Translations under genes and position numbers: made by a program
Origin: Nepenthes gracilis
Lineage: Eukaryota > Streptophyta > Magnoliopsida > Caryophyllales > Nepenthaceae
NCBI GenBank assembly: GCA_033239525.1
Contig: BSYO01000026.1
Coordinates: 744,001-808,000 of the forward strand
Direction: 5' to 3'
Length of the DNA stretch: 64,000 nt
Notes under the pieces: model-generated
Database searches by the model: none
The model's input: only the letters and a program-made list of their open reading frames with translations
Told to the model about the DNA's origin: nothing
In this document: positions 35,501-47,759 of the stretch, piece after piece
Position numbering within the stretch: the first letter of the stretch is position 1
How the letters are laid out: each line of letters opens with the position of its first letter

Positions 35501-37222
35501 GGCACAAGCACTCCAAGACTCACGGCTGCACTTGATGCATGCACCAAGCAAGGACACGCAAGCCTTTATATACACAAGAGACCTAGTGGACACCCGGCCA
35601 CCCTACTGGCACTAGGGTGGTAGGACCACGCCGCCTAGGCCTGCAATGACAGGCGCATGCCCGGCGTCCCAGAATGGCAGGCCTGACACCCTTGGAAGTT
35701 GCAGTCGCTACCAACCAGAGTGAGTCAACTGTCTACCTGCAAAACGCGGCCACAGCAGGCCTACGGAGAGAGAGTCAACGCCTACACTTTCAGGGTCCTC
35801 GTCCATGTCCTCAGCAACCTCTCGGACACGACGCCTCTGATGAGTCTTCGTCCGCATGACAGACTTCTCGGACCACTCAAGAAAGTTCTCGTCCATTTTC
35901 CCCAATGGAGTCTGCGGACATAAGTGCCACGAGGAAGTGACCCCAACAATAAATACTTTGTTACTGCATTGTTCCTTCTGGTAGCTAAATGTACCTACCC
36001 TAAGATGCTCTAAATGATATAGCTAAAAATAGCTTCATAAAACCTGATTTGTTTATCTACATCAAAGTATGAACATGATGCCTTTCCTAGTTTTTGAGCA
36101 TTTTGACAACATTGGCTGCATAGGATGGGGACCTTGTCATCATCCTCCCTTTTCTGTTGTTGAAGCACATAATTGCCACCATTTGATTCTCGGCTTATAG
36201 ATGTTGCCTATATGATGTAAAGGAAAATCATGTTGTCAGCCCCAATTTGCACCACTATGTTATGAAATTGCCATGTCGGAGAAGGGCCCACTATAGTGGC
36301 AGAGAGAGTAAGGTGAGGTTTTGCTGAAAAAATAGTGATTCAAAGTGACGTCGTAATTTTAGTAAAAAACGAAAAAATAAGTAATGAGAACACAAGTTTG
36401 AGTAACGTTATGTAAAACTATTTGGTGGGCCTAAGAAGGCATTTCTGTAACTGTTTGTTGTGGACAAGGGACATTTCCTAATTCTACTCCTCTATAAACG
36501 TTTCAGGCATACACTGTTGAGTTGGAACAAGAAGTTGCCAAACTTAAGGAAGAGAATCAAGAGCTACGGAAGAAACAGGTATCTCACTTATTTCCCTTTC
36601 AGCTTGTTGAATTTTCATTTATGCATTTAATTGTTGGCAAAAACTCTCAGCAATTATGCTTTTATTTGCTGCAGGCAGAAATTTTGGAAATCCAGAAAAA
36701 TCAGGTGATCCTGCTGTGTAAAATTGTCATATAGTGTAGGCTTTATTCACTTCTTTGATAAAGCAAAGATCAGTATCTATATCTACCAGTTCTCTTTTTG
36801 AATCGATTTGTTCTATTTTATGACAATTTCATTACTGTTGCATGCTCTCAAGTCTCTTATAACAAGATGTCGGGAATTATGACTATGTTCATGGCCATGG
36901 GCAATCTCCTTTTCTGCTCTGGAAATCAGTTCAGCAACTGATACTATAGCTGCTGCCGCCTAATTTTCCCTCACTATTATTATTCGCTGTACTAGAAATT
37001 CTTTGATGGGCTCGATTGATCCCAAATTGGGTGGCTTTTTTCTTCCTTTTCTGCTTTTACATTCTCCTTTAGAGTGTCTCTTCTACGTTAAGAAAACAAA
37101 ACTGGCATGAAAATTTCGTTACTTCACCTCTTTCTGTTGCCTAACAGGCCTTGGAGATGATGAAGTTGCAACAAGGACCAAAGAAGAGATGCTTGAGGAG
37201 GACCCAAACGGGGCCGTGGTGA
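32536..37222 (+). CDS. ABF: ABF/AREB-class bZIP transcription factor
   Basis: Coding exons are 32536-33687, 36507-36578, 36675-36704 and 37148-37222, all GT/AG and phase 0, giving 442 aa. The start MGSNLNFKNYG is typical of the family; the frame also reads upstream, but only through the intron acceptor. Conserved kinase-target blocks are RQSSIYSLTFDEFQSTLG (32-49), KDFGSMNMDELLKNIWSAEE (53-72), LQRQGSLTLPRTLSQKTVDE (96-115) and RQQTLGETTLEEFLGRAGVV (139-158). The bZIP basic region has the N-x7-R contact pair (N372, R380), and the zipper has heptads L390, L397, L404 and I411. The C-terminal block is KKRCLRRTQTGPW. Family members bind ABRE (ACGTGG/T) sites in the nucleus and drive abscisic acid, drought and salt responses after SnRK2 phosphorylation of the RxxS/T sites. 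The protein looks fully functional. Intron 1 (2.8 kb) interrupts between basic region and zipper. Confidence 0.96.
34795..35002 (+). mobile_element. Solo LTR, 208 bp, TRIM-like, with CCTAT target duplication
   Basis: The block starts TGTAGAGTCCCACATCGG and ends GGGGACGTTACA. It is flanked by CCTAT at 34790-34794 and 35003-35007, a perfect 5 bp duplication. Its short length and the GTCCCACATCGG ... AGCGGACAATATC core match a widespread family of very short plant LTRs. It carries GTCCCACATCG (34801-34811), identical to the upstream element of plant snRNA promoters, with TATAAA at 34838-34843, 26 bp downstream. Confidence 0.88.
35146..35948 (+). mobile_element. Probable solo LTR, 803 bp, in bZIP intron 1
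   Basis: The block starts TGTTGGTGCAAAAACGG and ends GACCCCAACA, with perfect six-base inverted ends TGTTGG/CCAACA. The flanks are ATAAT and ATAAA, a 4 of 5 match to a target duplication. It contains a TATA-type CTATAAAAGG (about 35326-35335) and the AACGTGGAAAACCCTTC / CCAAGGGAAAAATCACG stretch that is common in plant LTRs. It has no gag or pol. Open frames inside it are accidental. Confidence 0.75.
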
Positions 37223-37640
37223 CCTGACTGAAACCAGATGGCATCTGTTTGTTGGCTGTAAATATTGAGCAAATGCTCGCTGTTTATTTCATTGTAGGAT
37301 GAATAGTGCAGTATTGTTCTTAGATCTTAGGCTAAGCTTTGTCCAATTTACATTTTGTTTGCTCCTCCGACTGAGGGATGGTAGGGAAGAGGTAGCATCA
37401 CCTGTGACCAATAAAAGCTCCGGTGGATATGTAATTTTTTTCTAAGGTCATGTCCATTTCCTCCTCTTTTTTTACTTTGCTAGTTTAAGTTACTCTTTCC
37501 CCTTTGTAAGCTTTGTGTGGTGCCCCCTATAGTTTTGTATAGAAACTCATATGATGTCTATGATGATAAACTAGCCGTTGCTAGGATATGGCTGGACAAT
37601 ACATGTCTAATAATATTGAGTTTTGGGGTGTAGCTATGCC
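37223..37640 (+). other. 3' UTR region of the bZIP gene
   Basis: T-rich sequence after the stop codon, with an AATAAA at about 37411-37416 as a likely polyadenylation signal. The transcript end is not visible from sequence alone. Confidence 0.5.
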
Positions 37641-40600
37641 CTCATATGAGATATTATTCGCCTATATTTATCAAATGATTACTTTGATGTGTATGATTTT
37701 GTCCTAGGAGCCCTTTTGGTAAGTCATAAGTCAGCCTTTAGCATTATATTCGGTGAAAAGTTAGTGTCTTAGCTATAACAATAACTAAGTTATAATTATT
37801 TGAATAAGCCTCAAGTTCTGCAAGTATGCTGAATTATCAAATTCAATCAAACATATTATTTGCTTATTTAATATAAAAGTGATTTGAAGAAGTAGGAGAT
37901 GATATTTGCTTTACAAATATTCTATTTATAAACTCGACTATGCACATTATATAAATAATCTACATTTGTATGTCCAATCAACCATAACTTAGATCTACTG
38001 GGTAAAGAAATCTCATTTGGGTACTACCATATGATTAACGAGGCATGTGCTCGACTCCATTTTAATATTTTTAGGCTAGAGTAAAACTGTATCTTATTGA
38101 TAAATTAGCTATGAAAGCTATATCAAGTTGTGTAATTTATAGATACATTATTGTATTGATATTGAACAAATGTTGTGACCTGGTGCATCAGCATAATATA
38201 ATCACATAATCAGCCAGATAATAGCATTGTGAAGAAAAAATATACATCTAGGCTACATTTTATATCATGGCATATCATAATATACTAAGATAGTGTTATA
38301 TAAGGTCCACATATAAATAATAATAATAGATAGTATTCCATTTATATGGATAATTTGTAGATAGCGTATCCATAAGTTTTGAACTAATAATTTATGTTGA
38401 TAATTCAGATCGTGACAGGCTTATTGAATAAAATTATATTGTACTATCATATATTTATAATAATAAATATACAACATTTGAAGCCGGTAAGACAACTCTT
38501 CTATTATGAGCGTCTAATATAAAATTATTTGAGTGGAAAGATGAAGCTTCTTGTTGCATTTGTTGGGTGTTCAACATATAATCATTACAACTTATATATT
38601 TAAAACTCAATAAACTTTTTTCTAGTGAATGAAAATTGAATATCACCGATACAAAATATTGTGTGTGTTAGCAATATGATATGTACTCTTTTTGAGCCTT
38701 CAAATACATTTGATGAACCTAATATAATGTTAACATTGAGTTTGCTGAATCTAAGTATTAAAAATGTTTTGTATTTTTAGAAATTATAAAAATTATAGCA
38801 TTATCTACTAAATATATACTTCTATTACTTAGCAAATCATCACAAATGTCAATGCTTCTTCAATGGTATAAAATATATGCAAAAATGTATTATTATATGC
38901 TTAAAATTGTTAAAAATTAATATATATATATATAAAGCTCAAGTAAAATTATTCATTTTATGGTTCTCATTTTCCACATGAAAATATTTTCCTAACTTTT
39001 TTATTTCCTTAAATTGTTTCTAAATCAAAATAAATTATAAAGAAATAGACAAATAATCTCTTACATGGCCAGTAGCACCCTTTAGCCTTACCCAAATGAG
39101 ATTGATATAACTCTATGGTGTACTGCACATCTCTTATCGACAGCACTGATGCTGAAAAGGAGAGAATAATTTCCCCCCAGTCCATAGGGTGAGCCCCATG
39201 GGTCTCTTCCTATACTAACGCAATCTGCTTGAACCTTCATCCTGAGCCAAACCAAAGGAACAAAGGAGGGATCACCTTCACCGACGAACACCTCACCATG
39301 CTTGAAGAACTCATTGCCCAACAATGGAAATGGAGCTCATAGGCTATTTCTGGCCAAATCCCTTTGATCTCGCGGTGATGTACCCTATAATAAGTCTAAA
39401 ATGTACACCATAGAATTGCATAACGGAAGTCATAGCATATATATATATATATTATCGCTTGGATCACTTTAAATACTCCAATTTTAGAATAAAGAAGAGA
39501 TCAGAGAATAAAATACTTGAACAATAAGTAAACTATATCAAGGAAGGCCATGATCGAGTGATAGTTATGGATAAAGATAATAGACAGAGAGAGGTGAGTT
39601 ATTTTCGTAATTGTTTTGATAAAGGTATTAGAGCATCATAATATTTGGGAGGTCCATAACTTTATTATAAATCTACATTGTTGTTATTATCTATTTTTAT
39701 CAAAAGAAAGAAGGTCAAAATACATTGAAGATAGTGAAGATAAGAAAGATAATTAGTTACAAATTTTGTCCTAATAATAGCATGAAAATGTAAACGGTTA
39801 GAGGAATATTGTGTTAATTAGTTTTTTAATGATGGTTCTATTGCATTGGTAAATTTCAATGAATAAAATTTATTCTAGTTGAGTTGTATATGTAACTTTC
39901 TCTTCATTAATTAGTGCTTTTCTTAGACTTTAAGACAATCTCATTAAGTTGAAATAAGTCATGGTGCAAATTTGTAGTCTTTTTTGTAGCATTTGAGTTG
40001 ACTATCAATTTGGCACATTCAAATGACCATACTCTAGAATTCACATTCAAACCACGAGTAGACAGTGTTGCTCCACGGGTCATGGCTTTCAAGATGATAT
40101 TTGATCTAAATTTTGAATAAAATTGTAGAAATCTTTACATCTGAGATCTGCTCTCGCTTATTTTCGTACATTTTTAACTTTATATTTAACTTTCACTATA
40201 AATATCTCACTTCTATTTTAGTATAAATGTCTCTTTTGAATTTATTGAGCCTATGAGTGTCAGATTTTATGTGACAGGATATTATACAAGGAGAAACTCA
40301 TATTTGATTTTGTAATTTTTAAAGCTCATACTATTTCATTTTTAAAATCTTAACATTTTTAAACACTCGGTTTAACTTATAAACATTCAAGGTTTTATAC
40401 ATGGCATGAATACTACAATTCAAGTAGAATTAAAGAACAAAACAGTGGATTATTCTCGGGTAGAAGAGTGTCCACATAAATTAATTGAGTTATCTATACT
40501 ACAAAGGCCGGTGATTTGTTTTATATTCTATCATGGTTGCTGGAACACTATGTGAGAAATTTGGAATGTGTCCAATTTTATTTTTAGGAGCAAATCTAAA

Positions 40601-43600
40601 AGATTTTTTTTAGAGTTCATTTGTAAAAATTAAATCGATTAGAAGTTAATTTATTTGTACCACTCACCCTGTAAGTTCACTTTCTTTCAATAATAGATCA
40701 TCATTTATTGGTTTTAAATTCTTTTATGATTTTTTTTAAGACTTATTTCATTTTTTTAGCTTTATTATTATGACAAATATTTATTTGAAATTGAGTTATT
40801 AAAATTCTATCATTAATTTCTAAATTCATAAGAAATTTGATTATATGACTGAATTTTATAAAAATTACTCTGTTGATTATAAATTCCCAATAACCTAAAT
40901 GTATCTCATCCTTTTTTTCTTTATGTTTGCATTATTTAAGTTGTATAACTCATTGCGACCTCTATGTTTAAATGGTCATATGAGTGCCAACATTTTACAC
41001 ATTGGCATTCAACCTTTATTTTAGCTAGCATCCAAATGCCCACATTCTATATCAATTTCCTCTTTGGCATTCAAACGCCTAATGAACTTCTCTCTCTCTC
41101 TTGAACTCTCTTTCCTTTTTTTCAATAGGTTTGATCCCTTTCTCAAGCTTTAATTGTTACTTTTGCTCCTTACATTCGTTGAAGCTTCCTCATATACTTT
41201 ATTTCTCAAAGTAATTTTCAAAATTTCTTAAAAATTTCTAATTTTTTAAGATTTTTTTTTTTAATTTTGATTATTTTTCTTAAATTTTTCATCCCCGTGC
41301 ATTATATTAACTAGATCTTGTCTTTAATCATTCCAAGGACTATGGCTTACATCATATTTGTTATGATTGTAGTAGACATTGGCATATTTTCTGTATTGCA
41401 TTTGAACCTAGGGTTGTTAGGATTTGAATGCTGTTCAAACACTGTTAATCTCCACTTGAACGTTGACATCGTTTCTATTGCAATTGTCATATGTGTGTGT
41501 ACTTTATCATTTTCTTTTGTTTTAGGTACTTTCAAGGTTTTTCTTGTATTTATGTTAAAAATGCATTACAAAAATTCAACCAATTACAATGGGTCTCTGA
41601 ACTGCCTTCAAATTGCCTTTGAATTCTACAATAGTGAAGCAAAAGAATGCTTAATGTCTTACCTCAGCTCTAGAGACCTCATGTTAGACCATGTGGTTAA
41701 ATCTAGTATCTTTCTAATAATATCTTTATTGTTTTTACCTTCAGGTATTGAAAATAATTTCTTACAGTGATCTATCATTTATCTGTTACTATTGTCCAAG
41801 AGTTTATTCTCCAATGTAGCAAATTGTCTTAATAATTTTTTATTCCTCTATACATAACTGTGTTCAAATTATTTAGATAACTCTTAATGTGATCATGGAT
41901 ACTCTTGGACTGCCATCTATTTAATCTCAAGCCTATTCTTATTCGGATAATTCAATAGCCTCTCCTAACTATGTCTTTTCATATCTATTGGGCAACTCAT
42001 GATATATACGGTTGTTGGACTAGGATCAATACATTATCAATTTATCATTTTGTCATTTATCAATTTTAAATATTGATATCTTTTCAATGTCTTTACTTTT
42101 GACACTTTATTTTTAGAGCATTATTTATAAATACAGTGTTATATAGTGACTATACTGATCGATTACTTATTATATATTATCAATTTATTGTAATATTTTA
42201 AGATGTGTGCCCTAAATCTAACCCTTTATGATCATCTCATGTAGCACTCCCCCCTCGTTGTTTCAATCTCCTTACTAGTTGTACCCCTTACTCTCCAGAC
42301 ATCCTATTGGAGTTATGCTGTCATAACCAATCCCAAGCCATTGCACTCTCACACGCTCTAATGCCTTCTCAAGCTTCTCCTTCCATCAACTCTCACCTTT
42401 TTACAAGTGAGCCATCTAGGGTTTGCTCCATGTCTCATTCTGCCTCTCTCAATGCTGTTTTGGATTTCCTCACCAATGAATATTGTCATGATTAATAGGC
42501 TGTCAGTCATGATAAGTGAATGATAACTTAATAACAAATTGTCAGCTTTATTTAATGGGCAATAAGTATTTTTTATGTAATAAGCATACAGTGAATTTTT
42601 TCTAAGAAGGCATTGGCCTTTTCATTATTTTTATTTTTGGTGATTGTCACATCATAGGCATCAGGCATGCCTTTTGGGGACCCAATTTTCCCTTTCCTTT
42701 TAGCTATGCTATTTTCATTGACATTTTAAGATTCTTTCCAAAGATCAACTATTTTGGGGGCTTGAACTCGGTTGCTTTGAACTATAGGATGAGTAGATTA
42801 AATTGCTTTGGCTGGTTGGGCACATGCTTTTTATTTCTCAGGTACTCAGCTCATCCCCGGGGGCTATTCTGTATGTCAATATTCTCTCTTATGGAGTTTA
42901 GTTGAGATGGTCTAGGGACCAGCAGACTTTTCTTAAAACTTGACTTAGTATAAATATATTAATATGACTATATCGCCTATGACATAGTATGGCCTAACTT
43001 ATCATAGATGATGCTGAACACTACACGTAATAAAAAGTATTGAGTCACAATCCAATACTTTCATTTATGTCAGGTCGTGGGTTGGATAACTTACGGTTAT
43101 GCCAACCTGCGATATGGACCATATCATGTCTAGCATAGCCCGTTGTTTTTTTTTAAAAATTTCAACAGTCATGTAATCGTTGTAATTAAAACAATTAATT
43201 AAATAAAAAATTATGAATACCCTCTTCCTCTTCATCTGTAAACATACCTTATCTCTACTCTCTTTTTACTTTCTATTATCTTTCTCTTATGTAACAAGTA
43301 ATAGTATGATATTGATAGAATTATATTATTTTTAATAATTTTTATCTATAATTGATATATTTATATTATTATTTTATAACTTAATTATCAATTATGATAC
43401 ATAATTTTTTTCATTTTAATAGTAAATGGATATAAAAAAATTATTTCAATACTCTTATACTGGTTACACCAAATATACATATTCATAATGGTTATAAAAT
43501 ATCAAAATCACAACCTACTTAAGATACCACTACTACTCCTTCTCTTAATACTGGCCACTTTGTAAAAATAAATTATTAGTTTTAAAATTTTTGAGCACCA

Positions 43601-44565
43601 CATATTATTTTCACAATTTCTAAAGTAATTAATATTATAATAAAAGAATATAGAATATCTAGTAATATTTTCTTTATTATTTTCTTTATTATTTTTAACA
43701 GTATTTTTAATAATTATGCTATTTTTTATTTAAATTATATTTTTTTAATTTTTAATGGTAAATTATTTCATATATAATATGCATGCCATATTATTAAATT
43801 TTGTATCAATGATATTTTATAATTTATTTCTCCTAATGTGGAGAAAATAATGAATATTATTTTATTTATTAAGATATTGTCTTTTTAGGAGTGGCAAAAA
43901 TATTGTCAACAGAACAACTTAATTACAAGAAGATAAAGATTGACAGCTAAATACGATGAAACTCAACGTATTCAATGTTGGAGATAATAAAATTTTTTCG
44001 TTCTATTTTAACTATTATTTACAATGAAAATATCCTAATAGTCAAGCAATTATAAATGATAATTAGAAGATAATTAAAATGATTAAATACTTTTAAAAAA
44101 TATTTTATTCAACTACTAATAAATTTATATGTATTCATTATACAACCTAAATTCTACTACTTAGTTAATTGTTATTATTTACTGATAATTTTATATTTTT
44201 ATCAAAATTGTTATAATTTTTGTTGTGTAATATTATTGATGAATGTAAATATAAAATTTAAAATAGTATATTCATTAATATTATATTTAGTTATATTTTT
44301 AAAAAAAGTTTAAAATATTAAAAAAATTTTCTAATGTTAACCTATCTTACAACAATTATAGATACCCGTGTAAATTTATGTGGGATATATATATGCCCTA
44401 GAGAATTTTGCCCCAACATGCGGATGACTGACAGTATAAAAAAAAAGAAGGTTTGTGTTTATCACAACCTATATAAATATACGATTCGTAAGCACCACAG
44501 TTAACATTAAAATTGTTCAATTCAGAAGTAGAGATAGTCAACAAAATTTGCTTTTTTGGGGTATG
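37641..44565. other. Long AT-rich intergenic region, no gene recognised
   Basis: Very AT-rich with scattered TA microsatellites (for example 38922-38934 and 39441-39452). Two islands stand out. One at 39060-39370 is less AT-rich, with a 78-codon minus-strand frame of no known family. The other, about 40940-42500, has C- and T-rich stretches and a hydrophobic 150-codon plus frame that looks accidental. Diverged transposon remnants are likely but I could not name any. Confidence 0.5.
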
Positions 44566-44570
44566 GATTC

Positions 44571-45486
44571 TATTGGGTCCAGTACCAGTAAGGCACAAAG
44601 AAATGCCAAAGCCAATTTATAAAGTAACAGCCCAAGCGGCCAACTCTGTCCAATATTCAAAACAGCCTACATCGCAACCCGGTGCTCATGGCCAATCAGC
44701 GCCACCTATAGCCATTTAATGCGGCTGCAGGGCAGTAGGAACAATGCAGAGGAGACGAGCCAATGAGGAGAATGTCAGCGTTGCTAGCTACGGCTCACAC
44801 CGCTACCCACAATTCTTTAGCCAATCCCACACGAGAGATAGACCAAGCATGGCCTACAATGCACAGTGGTCTCCCCTCCACCACAAGACGACAAATGACA
44901 CGCCGGCGATCACCACTGGGTAACGGTCGACGAATCCCTGTAAGGAGGATTCTCGCGGCCAAAGCTCCAACTAAGGAGCCAATAAATTTCCTCTCCTTTC
45001 ACAGGAAACGGGATTGAATTCAGGGGGGAATCGGATTCTGGGAATTTAGCATGATATTGTGCAGCAAGACGCCCACCTCAGTGTCCAAACTCTTGCAAAT
45101 CAGTGCCCAAATCCCATTTCTACAAGCCTTACTCAGGCTACGAGAGTGAACCACCATCTATAGTGCATACAGGGAGCCAGACCTCCACTAAACACTCATC
45201 AAACTCCCACTCATGCATTCACGCACTCCACACGCTTTCACAGCATATTTTTGCGCACATCTAAGCGTGCGCCCCTTTCTGTTCATTGTGAAAAGTTGCT
45301 AATTTGAGCGTCGGAGTATCATTAATAGGAGAGATCCCGCTGGGCCTCTGACCTATAGTTTATCGTTTATATTGTGTAGGTTCTAGGTTCACAATGACGA
45401 AGATCGGACCCGCTTGAGATCCTGCACGGACAAGGAATCTGAAGGATCCATAATCCGTATGAAAACCCGGGACCCGGGATGCAACA
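44571..45486 (+). repeat. 5' LTR of the Tat-type element (916 bp)
   Basis: It starts TATTGGGTCCAGTACC (the TG is mutated; the 3' copy has TGTTAGGTCCAGTACT) and ends GACCCGGGATGCAACA. Several CCAAT boxes lie in the U3 part (around 44693, 44760 and 44819). Most differences from the 3' LTR are C/T and G/A changes, as expected from methylated-cytosine decay. Confidence 0.92.
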
Positions 45487-45487
45487 A

Positions 45488-45502
45488 TGGCGCTGTCTGT
45501 GG
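45488..45502 (+). other. Primer binding site of the Tat-type element
   Basis: TGGCGCTGTCTGTGG lies one base after the LTR end. The left-edge element has the related TTGGCGCCGTCTATGG at the same place. Confidence 0.75.
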
Positions 45503-45539
45503 CAACACGGCAAAAAGTCTAGCGTCTCCCTTCAACACT

Positions 45540-46905
45540 CAACCACTCATACCGAGATAGTCAACACCAGGGCGCATGCCAGTGCGCCGCCCAAAGACGT
45601 AGCCGCCCCTGGCGATGACCCTGAGATGGGTAGCCGTGTCAAGAAGCGGCAGCAACCGGACGTTTCGTCGCTGGCCACCAAAATGGGTGACATGAGGCTG
45701 ATGATTCAACCCTCTGCAACCGAACAGGCACGCAGTGGATGGGGACCGCCCTCCAGGTATCCCAGGCATCCTCCTCCCAGTAAGGGAGGCGTCGCACCAG
45801 AGCCCCCAGGTAGATCAGATCAGCCTAACAACGCTGAGGCCTAGGTGGCCTCCGATAGCAGGGCCCAAATAGTGGCTAGAAGCCACTCCGGTTGAGACGA
45901 TTGAGAGGAAAGCCTAGAGCGGCGCAACCCCTGAAACTCTTGCAACGAGAGGAGGCAAACAGCCACAAGCTCGTGCAGCGCACGAACTCCCCAAGTGAGA
46001 AGCTGTCGTGACCAGCACACCTAGCAGGACCCGCAGTCGTTAATGCACACAGCAGCGGGTCCGACCCGCTGGTGGAAGAGAAGGTAAAGGTGATGTGGGA
46101 TCACCTGTTTAAGGAGAAGTCTGTCCGATCCTCTGCTGACTTGTGAAGGTCACCCTTTGTGATCGACATCTAGACTCAGCCGCTCCCCCGCAAGTTCAAG
46201 GTGCCAACTCTGAAAGGATACAATGGGAGCAAGGATCTAATGGACCACCTCAACAGCTTCCGTACCCACCTATCCCTCCAGGGAGCAAGTAAGGCTGTGA
46301 TGTGCCAGTGCTTCCCTATCACTCTCAAAGGGGATGCATTGCTTTTATTTTACAGCCTCCAACCAAATTCTATCCGCTCTTTCGACGAGCTCGCTAACTA
46401 CTTCTTGAGTCAATTCGCCTCCAGCCAAAGGGAGGAGAAGTAGCCTTGATACTTGGTCCGCCTCCGCCAGAGGTCGGATGAAAGCGCGAAGCGGTTCCTC
46501 AATCGCTTCATCACTTAAGCGTGCCGAATCCCCCAGCTCTCCAAGGAGCTGAAACTCAATGCTTTTGTTATCACGCTGGCCGCGGGGGACTTATTCAAGC
46601 ACTTGACGCACCAGCGCCCCTAATTTTTTTGGGAAATCGAGGCCATCGCCCGAGCTTACATCTCGACAAAGAAGGCTAATGAGGTTAGGCGCCCCGAACG
46701 CGTGACCCGTTCCCTGGAAGAACCAAAGCCGACGGTTGGGAAGAAGAAGAATGGCCACAGCAATCGCTCCCACCAGCGCCGAAAGCAGTCGTAGTCTGCA
46801 TTGCAGTCTAGGAAGGAGTATGGGCCGACTTCTCTAACTCTCCTAAACGATACCCGTGCCAGCATCCTAATGCAGGTCCAGGAGGAAAAGTTCTTCAAGT
46901 GACCA
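45540..46905 (+). pseudogene. gag of the Tat-type element (interrupted)
   Basis: The N-terminal part is a low-complexity Pro/Arg-rich region. The conserved gag core starts at about 46190: KFKVPTLKGYNG, DHLNSFRTHLSLQG, MCQCFPITLKGDA, SIRSFDELANYFLSQFAS, then after a stop LVRLRQRSDESAKRFLNRF, IPQLSKELKLNAFV and IEAIARAYISTKKANE. At about 46940 a YYQYHHYLRHSKE block is the decayed zinc finger (consensus CxYHxxxGHxxxxC). In-frame stops at 46441 and about 46620 make it non-functional. Confidence 0.88.
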
Positions 46906-47100
46906 AGGGCGCCAAAGGGCCCCAGCGGTGGAGACCAGACAAAATACTATCAGTACCACCACTACCTTAGACATTCTAAGGAGCTTACATCTACCGCAGG
47001 CACCTCAAATGGTTCATCAAAGGCCTGGGGCAGGCCCCTGCGGCCTCAAAGGGTAAGGCAAGCAAGCATCTAAAAAACCGTACGACCACGGGCGTAATCA

Positions 47101-47744
47101 ACATGATCTCCACAGGCCAAGTCAAGAGCAGTAGGCAGCCGCAACCCGGACAAACTTCCAACGGTAAGAGAGCGAGGGTAGGGGATAGGAGTGATATCAT
47201 TAGTTTTAGCAGCGACGATATGGCGCCTGTAACCTTCCTCCATTCCGATCCCCTTATTACATCCGCACTTATTTCAGACGGTACTATTGACTACCAGTTG
47301 AAACGAATCTTTATTGATAATGGAAGCACTTAAAATTTGCTATAGCTTGATGCATTCTTTAAGCTCAGACTGAGAAGAAACCAGATGAAAGCGGCTGATG
47401 GCCCTTTATACGGTCTGGATAACGCACCTGTGCCTGCGCAGAGAGAAATCCAGCTGAAGATCATAATGGGAACATACTCGCGTACTGCTACGAGGGGGTT
47501 AACATTCCTCAACGTCAATCTACCGTCCGTCTACAACGTCATCTCAGGCAGACCGTTTCTCACTGCCTTTAGGGCTGACAATTCGATTTCTTATTTGAAG
47601 GTAAAATTTTTTAGTCCATGCGGTGTAGGAGAGGTGCTTGGTGATCAGTTAATGGGACGAACATGCTACCTATCCCAAGTCACCTCTGCGGTGCAAGACC
47701 ACATGGACGAAGACTTGGATCTTCTCGACAAAGCCATGTTGTAG
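47101..47744 (+). pseudogene. Aspartic protease region of the Tat-type element
   Basis: The block HSDPLITSALIS, YQLKRIFIDNGST (the active-site segment, with D-N-G-S in place of the usual D-G/T-G-S) and LDAFFKLRL is broken by a TAA directly after the motif at 47331-47333. It continues with LTFLNVNLPSVYNVISGRPF, SISYLKVKFFSPCGVGEVLG and TCYLSQVT, the linker to RT. The enzyme would cleave the gag-pol polyprotein. Confidence 0.85.
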
Positions 47745-47759
47745 CAATCCCAATCAGGT

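Larger units (their letters stand above)
33688..36506 (+). other. Intron 1 of the bZIP gene, hosting two solo LTRs
   Basis: Donor CAG/GTGAAA at 33687/33688 and acceptor TTTCAG/GCA at 36506/36507. The intron holds a solo LTR at 34795-35002 and a probable one at 35146-35948. A further repeat-like stretch (34380-34790) has recurring GGCTGGT-GGT-AGTC motifs and may be another insertion, but its ends were not found. Confidence 0.85.

Noticed and set aside
35128..35925. Several overlapping ORFs of 60-114 codons
   Set aside because: All fall within the probable 803 bp solo LTR and share no known domain.
41318..41770. 150-codon hydrophobic ORF on the plus strand
   Set aside because: AT-rich DNA yields Leu/Ile/Phe-rich frames by chance; no family features, no introns or neighbours that support a gene.
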